Shown in pieces: positions 8,062 through 16,155 of a stretch of 64,000 nt of DNA. Made by a program: the position numbers and the translations under genes. Each line of letters begins with the position of its first letter. Position 1 is the stretch's first letter. Under the pieces are notes generated by a model that saw only the letters and a list, made by a program, of their open reading frames with translations, ran no database searches and was not told the DNA's origin. Source of the stretch: Jiangella endophytica (GTDB lineage Bacteria > Actinomycetota > Actinomycetes > Jiangellales > Jiangellaceae); assembly GCF_003427025.1 (NCBI RefSeq), contig NZ_QVAI01000009.1:124001-188000 (forward strand), given 5' to 3'.

Positions 8062-9486
8062 TCAGATGTCGAAGTAGAGCTCGAACTCGTGCGGGTGCGG
8101 ACGCAGCCGGATCGGGTCGATCTCGTTGGTGCGCTTCCAGTCGATCCAGGTCTCGACCAGGTCGTCGGTGAAGACGCCACCCTCGAGCAGGTAGTCGTGG
8201 TCGGACTCCAGCGCGTCGAGGGCCTCGCCGAGCGACGACGGGACCGTCGCGATGTTGGCGTGCTCCTCGGGCGGCAGCTCGTACAGGTCCTTGTCGACCG
8301 GCTCCGGCGGCTCGATCTTGTTGCGGATGCCGTCGACGCCGGCCATGAGCATGGCGGAGAAGGCCAGGTACGGGTTGCTGGACGGGTCCGGAACGCGGAA
8401 CTCGATGCGCTTGGCCTTCGGCGACGTGCCGGTGACGGGGATGCGGACCGCCGCCGACCGGTTGCGCTGGGAGTAGACCAGGTTGACCGGCGCCTCGAAG
8501 CCCGGCACCAGGCGGTGGTACGAGTTCACCGTCGGGTTGGTCCAGGCCAGCAGCGAGTCGGCGTGCTTGATGAGGCCGCCGATGTACCAGCGGGCGAGGT
8601 CGGACAGGCCGCCGTAGCCGAGCTCGTCGTAGAACAGCGGGTCGCCGTTCTTCCAGAGCGACTGGTGGCAGTGCATGCCCGAGCCGTTGTCGCCGAACAG
8701 CGGCTTCGGCATGAACGTGGCCGTCTTGCCGGCGTCCCAGGCGATGTTCTTGATGATGTACTTGAACAGCATCAGGCGGTCGCCGGCGTGCTTCAGGGTG
8801 TCGAACTTGTAGTTGATCTCGGCCTGGCCGGCGGTGCCGACCTCGTGGTGGGCCCGCTCGATCTCGATGCCGACACCGGTCAGCGCCTTCACCATGTCGT
8901 CGCGCAGGTCGGCGTAGTGGTCGACCGGCGGGACGGGGAAGTAGCCGCCCTTGTACCGCGTCTTGTAGCCGCGGTTGCCACCCTCCTCGACGCGGCCGGT
9001 GTTCCAGGCGCCTTCGATGGAGTCGATGTAGTAGTAGCCGGCGTTCTGCTTGGTCTCGAAGCGGACGTCGTCGAAGACGTAGAACTCCGCCTCGGGGCCG
9101 AAGTAGACGGTGTCGGCGATGCCGGAGCTGGCGAGGTAGGCCTCGGCCTTGGCCGCGATGTTGCGCGGGTCGCGGCTGTACGGCTCACCGGTGAAGGGGT
9201 CGACGATGGAGAAGTTCAGCGCGAGGGTCTTGGCCTTGCGGAACGGGTCGACGAATGCCGTCGCGGGGTCCGCGATCAGCTTCATGTCGGACTCGTGGAT
9301 GGCCTGGAAGCCGCGGATCGAGGAGCCGTCGAACATCAGGCCCTCGGCGATCGCGTCGGCGTCGAAGGCCGAGGCCGGCACGTTGAAGTGCTGCATGACG
9401 CCTGGCAGGTCGCAGAAGCGGACATCGATGAACTCGACGCCCTCGTCCTTGACGAACTTCAACAGCTCGTCCGGGTTGGTGAACAT
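8062..9486 (-). CDS. glnA: Type I glutamine synthetase
   Basis: The 474-residue enzyme condenses glutamate and ammonia with ATP. Family marks include [11 protein letters not shown] and DGSSIRGF near the N-terminus, EAEFYVFD, the [11 protein letters not shown] segment, and NRSAAVRIP. Tyr402 in DLYELPPEE matches the tyrosine adenylylated by GlnE in GSI-beta enzymes, so activity should be controlled by the glnE product encoded 3 kb away. The start at 9486 (MFTNPDELL) is preferred over upstream Met codons because AGGAG lies 7 nt before it. The promoter region carries a GlnR box (9584-9621), so transcription should respond to nitrogen supply. Confidence 0.97.
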   Translation of the reverse strand: MFTNPDELLKFVKDEGVEFIDVRFCDLPGVMQHFNVPASAFDADAIAEGLMFDGSSIRGFQAIHESDMKLIADPATAFVDPFRKAKTLALNFSIVDPFTGEPYSRDPRNIAAKAEAYLASSGIADTVYFGPEAEFYVFDDVRFETKQNAGYYYIDSIEGAWNTGRVEEGGNRGYKTRYKGGYFPVPPVDHYADLRDDMVKALTGVGIEIERAHHEVGTAGQAEINYKFDTLKHAGDRLMLFKYIIKNIAWDAGKTATFMPKPLFGDNGSGMHCHQSLWKNGDPLFYDELGYGGLSDLARWYIGGLIKHADSLLAWTNPTVNSYHRLVPGFEAPVNLVYSQRNRSAAVRIPVTGTSPKAKRIEFRVPDPSSNPYLAFSAMLMAGVDGIRNKIEPPEPVDKDLYELPPEEHANIATVPSSLGEALDALESDHDYLLEGGVFTDDLVETWIDWKRTNEIDPIRLRPHPHEFELYFDI

Positions 9487-9583
9487 CCGCATCTCCTTCG
9501 CGCCTCGGCGGCGCAGTCTCCGCATCCGTCGACGGTCGGCGTTGACCGTATTACCCTCGTTGCTCGGACGCTAGGTTCCTGGG

Positions 9584-9621
9584 ATTTCCCGGCGGTGTCC
9601 CAAGTGTTTCACCAGTGTTAC
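9584..9621 (-). promoter_or_regulatory. GlnR box upstream of glnA (four half-sites)
   Basis: Read on the minus strand, the region has GTAAC-n6-GAAAC-n6-GACAC-n6-GAAAT (9621 down to 9584). This matches the a-b-a-b half-site layout gTnAc-n6-GaAAc of the actinobacterial nitrogen regulator GlnR, with the first two half-sites near consensus and the last two weaker. It lies about 100-135 nt before the glnA start, a normal place for activation. The identification rests on pattern and spacing only. Confidence 0.75.
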
Positions 9622-9675
9622 GTGCGATGTGAGGCGGGTCGCGGAGGCGGTCTCCGTCAGTCCCCGGGCACCCCC

Positions 9676-9681
9676 TAGGCT
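9676..9681 (+). promoter_or_regulatory. -10 box TAGGCT of RDD gene, leaderless start
   Basis: TAGGCT is followed by 6 nt and GTG 9688, with no ribosome binding site. Confidence 0.55.
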
Positions 9682-9687
9682 CACAGG

Positions 9688-10107
9688 GTGAGTTCCGACC
9701 GGTCGTCCTTCGACCTCCAGCTGCCCGACCACGGCCCCGGCTCGGCGGCCGGGTGGGGCCGGCGCTTCGCCGCGTTGCTGCTGGACTGGCTGGCCGGCAA
9801 CCTCGTCGCGTTCATCCTCACCGGCGGCGACTCCGGGGTGTGGGACGCGCAGAGCGGGGTGTTCTGGCTGCCGCTGATCTGCTGGTACCTGCTGGTGGTG
9901 GCGTCGACCACGCTGGCGGGTGGCAGTCTCGGTCAGCTGATGCTCGGGCTGCGGGTCGCCCACCTGGGCGGACGGCGCATCAGCCCGCTGATCGCCGCGG
10001 TGCGGACGTTGATGATCGCGCTGATCATCCCGCCGCTGGTGTTCACCCGCGACGGCCGCGGCCTGCATGACCTCGCGTCCAACACGGTGGTCGTCAACGG
10101 CCGTTGA
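9688..10107 (+). CDS. RDD family membrane protein
   Basis: The 139-residue protein begins with a short hydrophilic tail, then has the RDD signature GWGRRFAALLLDWLAGN (the Arg-Asp pattern in helix 1), two further helices, and a C-terminal RDGRGLHDLASNTVVV segment that is diagnostic for RDD proteins. The family is of poorly known function, with some members acting in cation/proton exchange. In actinobacteria an RDD gene normally lies between DUF4191 and glnA; here a serpin gene has entered between RDD and DUF4191. GTG 9688 follows a leaderless-type promoter. Confidence 0.88.
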   Translation: MSSDRSSFDLQLPDHGPGSAAGWGRRFAALLLDWLAGNLVAFILTGGDSGVWDAQSGVFWLPLICWYLLVVASTTLAGGSLGQLMLGLRVAHLGGRRISPLIAAVRTLMIALIIPPLVFTRDGRGLHDLASNTVVVNGR

Positions 10108-10136
10108 ACGGCGTCGCGACGCTTGTCTCCGCGGGC

Positions 10137-11432
10137 TCATGCCAGCGGGTCGGTGACCCGCCCGACGAACAACGGCGTGGCGGTCTCGACGTCGTGCAGC
10201 ACGAAGACGAAGGGGCGATCGACGGTCAGCTCGACGGGGCCGTCGACCGGTGCGGACCCCTGCCCCACCTCGACGGAGGTCGCGGCGGCCGCCTCGGTGC
10301 CCTCCTCGTCCACGGTGATGGTGGCCTCGTGCCGGACCTCGCCGACGGTCAGCGGAACGATGTCGGGATCCGTGCTCATGGGGGCGAAATCGGTGGTCAG
10401 CGGATCGAACGGCGCGGTCACGCCGAGGGTGGCCAGGGTGTCGGAGAGAGTCGTCGCGGTGCGCAGGCCGAACTTCGGCAGCTGGAGGTCGACCTGGGCG
10501 GTCTGCGTGTTGCCGAGCACGGCGCCGAGGAGCTCGCCGTCGAGTCGGCCCTCGACGGCCGCGAACGCGCCCGCGTCGGGCACCAGCAGCGTCATCGCCA
10601 GCTCGCGACCGGCGTACGGGATGGTGACCGCCTGCCATCCATCGCCGGCCTGGTAGGGGAACGTCGTCGCCAGGCTCATCGCCGGGGCCTGCCGCACGTC
10701 GCCGTCGATCGTGGTGAAGTCGTTCGCACCCGCATCGTGGAACGCGGTGTCCCACGGCGCCTTCGCGTAGAGCGCGTTGACGAGCACCAGCTTCGTGGCG
10801 TCGCTGAACGCGACGGGTGGGATCAGCTCGCCGATCTTGTCCTCGGTGTTGTCGGCCACCCAGCCGTTGATGGAGTCGCGCGCGGCCGCCGCGTCGGCGA
10901 AGTCGACCTGGCGCACGCCGGTGTCGTAGAAGCGGGCCAGGGTGTCCAGGAACGGCGTCTCCCACTGCGCGCCGTCCTGCGCCCAGAGCGAGTTGGCCGA
11001 CGACAGCGCCACGTCGGCGCTCTCGCCGTCGGCGTTGTCGCGTTCGCCCGAGCGTGCGTCCAGGGCCTGCTCGAACGCGTTCAACGCCGGATGCAGCTGG
11101 TCCGGGCCGGTCGTGCCGAGAAGCGCGTCGAGCTGATCGGCCGACGCACCGGTCGCGCCCGCGCGCAGCATGCCCAGGGCTACCGCGATGCTCGCCGGCG
11201 AGTAGACGAGGTTGCCGTCGTCGCCGCTGGCCAGCGACGCGTACAGTTCCGCCGCCAGGGTACGCACGATGTCGCCGGCGACCTGGGCGTCGGCGACGGT
11301 CGCCTCCTCGCGCGACGCCTCTGAGCGGGCCATGTCAACGTCGCCGCCGCAACCCGAGGCCGCGACGACGACAGCGGCGACGAGCAGCACCCGCGCGGGC
11401 AGGCCGGTCCAAGATCGTCCACGCATGCTCAT
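10137..11432 (-). CDS. Secreted serpin-family protease inhibitor (lipoprotein)
   Basis: The 431-residue protein has a signal peptide ending in a lipobox (VVAASGCGG, Cys28), so it should be a lipid-anchored extracellular protein. The remainder is a complete serpin: NLVYSPASIAVALGMLRAGA (helix B region), LVLVNALYAKAPW (breach strand), LPKFGLRT, and a hinge EEGTEAAAAT at about 376-385. The run of small residues in the hinge is the mark of inhibitory serpins, which trap serine or cysteine proteases by loop insertion. The scissile bond falls near GQGS by counting from the hinge (inferred). The target is unknown. The gene lies 43 nt after DUF4191 on the same strand. Confidence 0.93.
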   Translation of the reverse strand: MSMRGRSWTGLPARVLLVAAVVVAASGCGGDVDMARSEASREEATVADAQVAGDIVRTLAAELYASLASGDDGNLVYSPASIAVALGMLRAGATGASADQLDALLGTTGPDQLHPALNAFEQALDARSGERDNADGESADVALSSANSLWAQDGAQWETPFLDTLARFYDTGVRQVDFADAAAARDSINGWVADNTEDKIGELIPPVAFSDATKLVLVNALYAKAPWDTAFHDAGANDFTTIDGDVRQAPAMSLATTFPYQAGDGWQAVTIPYAGRELAMTLLVPDAGAFAAVEGRLDGELLGAVLGNTQTAQVDLQLPKFGLRTATTLSDTLATLGVTAPFDPLTTDFAPMSTDPDIVPLTVGEVRHEATITVDEEGTEAAAATSVEVGQGSAPVDGPVELTVDRPFVFVLHDVETATPLFVGRVTDPLA

Positions 11433-11475
11433 TGGACGCGTGGCGCGGTGATTCGGTTCGGCACCCGTGGCCGGG

Positions 11476-12177
11476 TCAGCGGCCCGGCATCTGGGTCCCG
11501 CGCGGGATGCGGGCGCCCTTCGGGAGCGGCCCCTTCGGGATGCCGATGGGCGTGCTGCCCAGCGCGCGCAGCCGCGCCCGCAGCTCCGTCACCTCGGCCG
11601 GGCGGATGTTCTTCGGCAGCTTGTTGAGGTGCCGGGTGAGGCGGGGGAGCGACACCTGGCCCTCCTCGCGCCCGACGATGACCTCGATGACCGGCATGTC
11701 CGGCGCGACGCGGTTGTGCCGCTTCTTCTCCTGCGCGAGCAGGTTGGCGACCCGGCCGGGGACGGCGCCCTCACCGATCAGCACGATGCCGGGCCGGCCG
11801 ACGGCACGGTGGACGACGTCCTGGTGGCGGTTGGCGCCCACCATGGGGGTGGTGTCCCAGCCGCGGCGCAGGGTGCCGAGCGCGGCCGCGGCGGCGCCGG
11901 GCTGACCCTCGATCTGGGAGTACGCGGCCCGCTCGGCCCGCCGCCCGAACACGATGGCGGCGCCCAGCAGCGCGATGGGCAGGCCGAGGACGATCCACAG
12001 CCACAGCGGCCCGACGAAGATGCCGACGACGACCGCGAGCGCGATGACGCCGAGCAGGATGCCCAGGGTGATCCAGCCGACCCAGCGGTCGGACCGCCGA
12101 GCCATCTTGTAGGTCTGGCGGATCTGCGCGATGCGCCCGGTCTTCTCGGGCGTCCCCTCGTCGTCGTTGCGTGCCAT
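11476..12177 (-). CDS. DUF4191 family membrane protein
   Basis: The 233-residue protein has a basic N-terminus, a two-helix membrane hairpin (about residues 35-80), and a soluble C-terminal domain with RHNRVAPDMPVIEVIVG and the closing IPKGPLPKG segment, recognised as DUF4191. The function is unknown. The gene is usually found beside lipA in actinobacteria; here it is separated from lipA by the 9-kb insert. ATG 12177 has TACTCT 7 nt upstream, giving a leaderless start divergent from the CHAT operon. Confidence 0.85.
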   Translation of the reverse strand: MARNDDEGTPEKTGRIAQIRQTYKMARRSDRWVGWITLGILLGVIALAVVVGIFVGPLWLWIVLGLPIALLGAAIVFGRRAERAAYSQIEGQPGAAAAALGTLRRGWDTTPMVGANRHQDVVHRAVGRPGIVLIGEGAVPGRVANLLAQEKKRHNRVAPDMPVIEVIVGREEGQVSLPRLTRHLNKLPKNIRPAEVTELRARLRALGSTPIGIPKGPLPKGARIPRGTQMPGR

Positions 12178-12184
12178 GGGGAGA

Positions 12185-12190
12185 AGAGTA
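12185..12190 (-). promoter_or_regulatory. -10 box TACTCT of DUF4191 gene, leaderless start
   Basis: On the minus strand TACTCT ends 7 nt before ATG 12177. It is divergent from the operon promoter at 12262. Confidence 0.55.
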
Positions 12191-12261
12191 CTTCCTGCCG
12201 CGCCCGCCTCCCGACCCGCCGGTGGGTGGGTGAACGCCGAGGTCGGCGAACGCGCGATCGG

Positions 12262-12267
12262 TAGAAT
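12262..12267 (+). promoter_or_regulatory. -10 box TAGAAT of the CHAT operon
   Basis: TAGAAT lies 8 nt before GTG 12276, so the first gene of the operon is probably translated from a leaderless or near-leaderless mRNA. No other clear promoter was seen inside the overlapping genes. Confidence 0.6.
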
Positions 12268-12275
12268 CGGACACC

Positions 12276-13571
12276 GTGAGCAGCCGCGGCGGGACGACCC
12301 TCGACGCGGCCGCCAGGGTGTCGCGCGGTCAGCTACTGGCGCAGGCGTGGGCGCTGCTCGGACCAGGTGTCGCGCCGCTCGGCAACGCCTCCGGGCGCCC
12401 GCTGGTCCGCACGGTCCGGCTGATCCTCGATCCGCTCGTGCTGCGCCCGGTGCTCAACCCGCGGTTCGCGGGCACCACCATCGCGGCGGGCGACGCGGCG
12501 GACCTCACCGCGCGCATCTCCGCCGCCGGACCGGTTCTGACGGCCACGGCCGCCTGGTTCCTGCTGGTCAAGCAGGCCAGGCGACGGGCGGGCGTCACCG
12601 ATGGCAATCCGCAGGACCGCCACTTCCAGCACTGCTACGAACTGGCCCATCAGCACGGGCACCCCGACGACGTCCCGCGTGCCGCCGAACTGGCCGACGC
12701 CGTCGTCGCCGAGGCCCGCGCCGCGACCGGGCGGGTGACGGCCGCCGCGGTGCGCGCGCACGTCGTCGATCCCGCGCACGCCGAGGAACTGGCCCGGCTG
12801 CTGGACGCGGCGTGGAGTGATCGTGAGCCTCTCGGCGCCGCGCCGGAACCGCCGAGACAGCTCGACGACCTGCTGGCGACGTGCGCCACCGCTCCGGACG
12901 AGCAGGCCTGGGCGGCGCTCGTCGACGGCCGGCACGGCAGCCGCGACGCCGCCCACCTGGAGCCGCCCGGTTCGGCCCGCGAGCATGGGCTGACCGACCG
13001 GACGAGTGTCGAGCGGCCGGGGCTCGGCGACGCCGCGTCGAAGCGGCGGCTGCCGAAGCCGTTCGACCGCTCGATCCTGGAGCGGCTGTTCGCCGGGGCC
13101 GCGACGGGTCATGCGATCGAGGGCGACGTCGCCGAGTCGGTCCGCGCCGAGATCGGCCGGTCCGCACGGCCGTGGCAGCTGGCCGGGGAGCCCGGACGCG
13201 TCGTCCTGGCGCTGGGCCGCGCCGCCGCCCCGGCGCTCGACGACTCCGACGTCCGCCGGGCGGCCGATGACGCGCGGTCCCGGCTCCGGTCGCGCTGGCG
13301 GCGCGAGGCGTACGTGCATCGGGTGCTGCGGCTGCCGCAGGCCGAGGCCGCCGTCGTCCCGGACGAGCTGCGCGCCGAGGTCCGTGGCGTCCGGGCCGTC
13401 TACCTGCGTCGCCTCTGGGTCCGGCTGCACGGCCGCGAACTGCGTGGCCAGGATGTCGATTCCGGGTTGTGCTGGGACCTGCTCGACGGTGTGCTGCGCT
13501 CGGTGATCCTCGACCAGCGCGACCGGCTGCGGTCGGCGCTGTCACGTGCGGCCACGGAGACGCGGTCGTGA
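12276..13571 (+). CDS. Unrecognised protein, first gene of CHAT operon
   Basis: I do not recognise this 431-residue protein. It appears soluble and mostly helical, rich in Ala, Arg and Asp. A hydrophobic stretch at about residues 85-100 is followed by basic residues. A hydrophilic Pro/Arg-rich linker lies at about 225-260, and a second helical half follows (LPKPFDRSILERLF onward). It has no signal peptide. GTG 12276 follows the operon promoter, and its TGA overlaps the next GTG (GTGA at 13568-13571). Position at the head of a TPR/CHAT operon makes a sensor, scaffold or protease substrate possible, but this is inference. Confidence 0.75.
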   Translation: MSSRGGTTLDAAARVSRGQLLAQAWALLGPGVAPLGNASGRPLVRTVRLILDPLVLRPVLNPRFAGTTIAAGDAADLTARISAAGPVLTATAAWFLLVKQARRRAGVTDGNPQDRHFQHCYELAHQHGHPDDVPRAAELADAVVAEARAATGRVTAAAVRAHVVDPAHAEELARLLDAAWSDREPLGAAPEPPRQLDDLLATCATAPDEQAWAALVDGRHGSRDAAHLEPPGSAREHGLTDRTSVERPGLGDAASKRRLPKPFDRSILERLFAGAATGHAIEGDVAESVRAEIGRSARPWQLAGEPGRVVLALGRAAAPALDDSDVRRAADDARSRLRSRWRREAYVHRVLRLPQAEAAVVPDELRAEVRGVRAVYLRRLWVRLHGRELRGQDVDSGLCWDLLDGVLRSVILDQRDRLRSALSRAATETRS

Positions 13572-14596
13572 TCGTCACCCGGGCCGCAGACGGCGTGACG
13601 GTCGGGCCGGCACCGCGCCACCCGGAGCGGACGGCCTTGGCCGAGGCCGCCGGCGCCCTGCTGACCTGGGACGTCGTCGACCCCGCGGCACTGCCGTCCG
13701 CGACGATCCACGACGTCGGCCGTGCCGCCGGCTGGCTCTGGGAGCTCTACGGTGCCGACGTCGCCGCGGCGGTCCCGGCCGCGACGCAGGCCGGTGCCGA
13801 CGTCGCGGCCGCGCCCGCCGACCAGCGGATCGTCGAGGCCGTCCGCACTCTCGCGCACCTCGCCTGGGCCGAGGCGTGGTGGCCCGCGTCGGCGCTCGCC
13901 GGGGTGCCGGCGCTGGATCAGGACCTGCTGCGGGCCGAGCGCGCGGTCGCGGCCGCGGCGGTCGAGCACCTGCTCGACGACGACGAAGCGGTCGAGCGGG
14001 CCCTCGCCGCCGCCGCGATGCCGCACCAGCACCCCGAGCTGGCGGCCGAGCTGGCCGCCGTCGCGGAGGACTACGGCGTCGCGCTGCCCGCCGCGGCCGG
14101 CACGCCGGGCCGGGCCGGGCTCGCACTCGCGGCCGGTGGCCGCGGCGACGGCGCCGGTGTGCTGGTGGCGCGAGGGTCGACGCAGGTCAGCTGGGCGGCG
14201 GTCCCGCCGGGTGTTGTCGACGCGGCTGCCGAGGCGGGTTGGACCATCCGCCGCACCGGCGACCACACCGTCGTGGACGTCTCGGTGCCGGCCGCGCCCG
14301 ACCCGCGGGCGCGCACCGCAACGCTGCGGGCCCGGTTCGGCCCGGTCGAGGTGCCGCTCGAGCCGGTCCGCGACGACCGGTTCACCGGGACCGCTCCGAT
14401 CCCGGCGGCCGCGTTGCTGCTGCCGGCCGCCGAGTGGGCCGCGGTCGTCTACGCACCCGCCGTGGCCGACGCACCCGATCAGGTCCACCCGGAGGACGCC
14501 GCCCGACGGACGGCGATCGTCGCCGCCGCCCGGGCCCGGCTGAGCGCGACGCACGCCACGCGCACCGAGCGCGCGGCCGGCCAGGCGGCACCGTGA
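13568..14596 (+). CDS. Unrecognised protein, second gene of CHAT operon
   Basis: The 342-residue protein is very Ala-rich and soluble, with no signal peptide or membrane helix. The N-terminal two thirds is helical (with a Trp-rich patch, LAWAEAWWPAS, near residue 100). The last third, from about residue 210, looks like beta strands with regularly spaced charged residues. No known family was recognised. GTG 13568 overlaps the previous stop, and its own stop overlaps the TPR gene start (GTGA at 14593-14596), so it is translationally coupled on both sides. The start at 13568 is preferred over upstream in-frame codons because of the overlap pattern shared with its neighbours. Confidence 0.72.
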   Translation: MIVTRAADGVTVGPAPRHPERTALAEAAGALLTWDVVDPAALPSATIHDVGRAAGWLWELYGADVAAAVPAATQAGADVAAAPADQRIVEAVRTLAHLAWAEAWWPASALAGVPALDQDLLRAERAVAAAAVEHLLDDDEAVERALAAAAMPHQHPELAAELAAVAEDYGVALPAAAGTPGRAGLALAAGGRGDGAGVLVARGSTQVSWAAVPPGVVDAAAEAGWTIRRTGDHTVVDVSVPAAPDPRARTATLRARFGPVEVPLEPVRDDRFTGTAPIPAAALLLPAAEWAAVVYAPAVADAPDQVHPEDAARRTAIVAAARARLSATHATRTERAAGQAAP

Positions 14597-16155
14597 CCGG
14601 CCAGGACACCCGGGTCGGTCTCCGCCCGGCCGCGCCCTACGGCCCGCGGTGGCAGGCTCTCGGCCGCCGTCTCGACGACGCCGCGGCCGAGCTGGCCGCC
14701 GGCCGTGTCGCGGGGGCCGAGGCGATCCTCGCCGAGCTGCGCCACGCGACCGAGGGGTGCGACGACGGCGAGGGCCGCGACCTGCGCGCCCGGGCGCTGC
14801 ACCTGCTGGCGATGGCCGCGGACGACCGCGGCGATCTCGCCGCCGCGCTGACCCTGGCCGACGAGAGCCTCGCCGTGGGCGGCGCCACCACCCGGGCCGC
14901 CACGCTGGTCAACCGGGCGCAGACACTGGAGCGCCTGGGCCGGAGCACGGACGCGTTGCGCGACCTCGACGCCGCCGCGGCCGCCGCCGACCCGACCGGC
15001 GAACCTCCGGCCGTGCTCGTCTTCGCGCTGCACAACAGCCGTGGCGTCTCGTTGCTGAGCCTGGGCCGGGCCCAGGAGGCCGAGGCGGCGCTGCACCATG
15101 CGCTCGCCGTCGCCCAGGAGCGCGAGCCGGGCCTCGCCGGGCACGCGCACGCCAACCTCGCGGCGCTGGCCACCCGCCTCGGCGATGACGACGCCGCCGC
15201 CCAGCAGCTCGGCCTGGCCGCCGAGCTGCACTCGCTGACCGGCGACGCCGCCGCCCATGCCCTCGCGCGGGAGAACCTGGCCCGGCAGGCGCTGCGCCGC
15301 GGCGACCTCGCCGCGGCCGAGGGCGGCTTCACCGCGGCGCAGGAGGCGTACCAGCGGCTCGGCCGCATCCTCGACGTCGCCGGCTGCCAGGTCGGGCGTG
15401 CGGCGGTCGCGCTGCGCCGCGGGCGGCCGGGCGCCGCACAGCGGTGGCTGTCCGCCGCCGTCACGGTGCTGTCCGACGCCGGCGACGCCGCGCAGCTGAC
15501 CGAGTGCCTGCTGCTGCAGGGCGATCTCACGACCGTCGTCCAGGGCTTCGCCGCGGGCGAGGGGGTCTATCTGGCCGCCCGCGAGCGGTGCGAACGGCTG
15601 AGCCTGCGGCACGAGGTGGCCCGCGTCGACGTCCGCCGGGCGATGATCGTCGCCGCCTCCACTCGCATCACACCGCGCCGGAAGGAGCGCACCCGGCGCC
15701 GCGAGGCCGCGCTGGGGCTTGCGCTGCCCGCCGCGCTCGCCACCGACGCGATCCGGTACGGCTTCGCGGCCGGCCCGGTGCGCGAGCGATGGGCCGGCAC
15801 CGTCGCCGCGCCCGCGCTGACGCTGGCGTTCGAGCTGGTCACCAAGCTGGGATGGACGCAGCTCGCGTTCGAACTGGTCGAACACGCGGCCGCGTCGGCC
15901 ACTCTGACGCCATCCGCCGAGTCGCACCGGCTGCTCGACGCCGACGATGCGTTCGCCGAGCACGCGTGGGCCGCGCTCACCGACGCCGCGACCGAGGGCC
16001 CCGGCTTCGTCGCGCCGGACCCTGACCGGCTGGCACTGCCGCCTCGCCTGCGGATGCTGCCGTCCGGCGGCGGGGTGCTGGACGGGTTCATCGACGCCGC
16101 CGAGGAACGCTACGGGTTCCCGGTGCGCTCCGCCGAGGTGGTGCCGGCATGGTGA
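14593..16155 (+). CDS. Tetratricopeptide-repeat protein partner of CHAT protease
   Basis: The 520-residue protein carries several degenerate TPR units between about residues 60 and 330, recognisable as repeated A-L-x-x-x-A/G-x-L-A patterns (for example the helix pairs around LHLLAMAADDRGDLAAALTL and the HALAVAQE segment). A non-repeat C-terminal part from about 370 begins with a very basic stretch (PRRKERTRRREA). TPR arrays bind peptides or partner proteins. In other systems TPR and CHAT modules act together, as in TPR-CHAT of Craspase, where TPR controls the protease. Here they are separate genes overlapping by 7 bp (16149-16155). Confidence 0.85.
   Translation: MTGQDTRVGLRPAAPYGPRWQALGRRLDDAAAELAAGRVAGAEAILAELRHATEGCDDGEGRDLRARALHLLAMAADDRGDLAAALTLADESLAVGGATTRAATLVNRAQTLERLGRSTDALRDLDAAAAAADPTGEPPAVLVFALHNSRGVSLLSLGRAQEAEAALHHALAVAQEREPGLAGHAHANLAALATRLGDDDAAAQQLGLAAELHSLTGDAAAHALARENLARQALRRGDLAAAEGGFTAAQEAYQRLGRILDVAGCQVGRAAVALRRGRPGAAQRWLSAAVTVLSDAGDAAQLTECLLLQGDLTTVVQGFAAGEGVYLAARERCERLSLRHEVARVDVRRAMIVAASTRITPRRKERTRRREAALGLALPAALATDAIRYGFAAGPVRERWAGTVAAPALTLAFELVTKLGWTQLAFELVEHAAASATLTPSAESHRLLDADDAFAEHAWAALTDAATEGPGFVAPDPDRLALPPRLRMLPSGGGVLDGFIDAAEERYGFPVRSAEVVPAW

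Noticed and set aside
9487-9525. Longer glnA start ([11 protein letters not shown]...)
   Set aside because: AGGAG sits inside this extension, placed correctly for Met at 9486.
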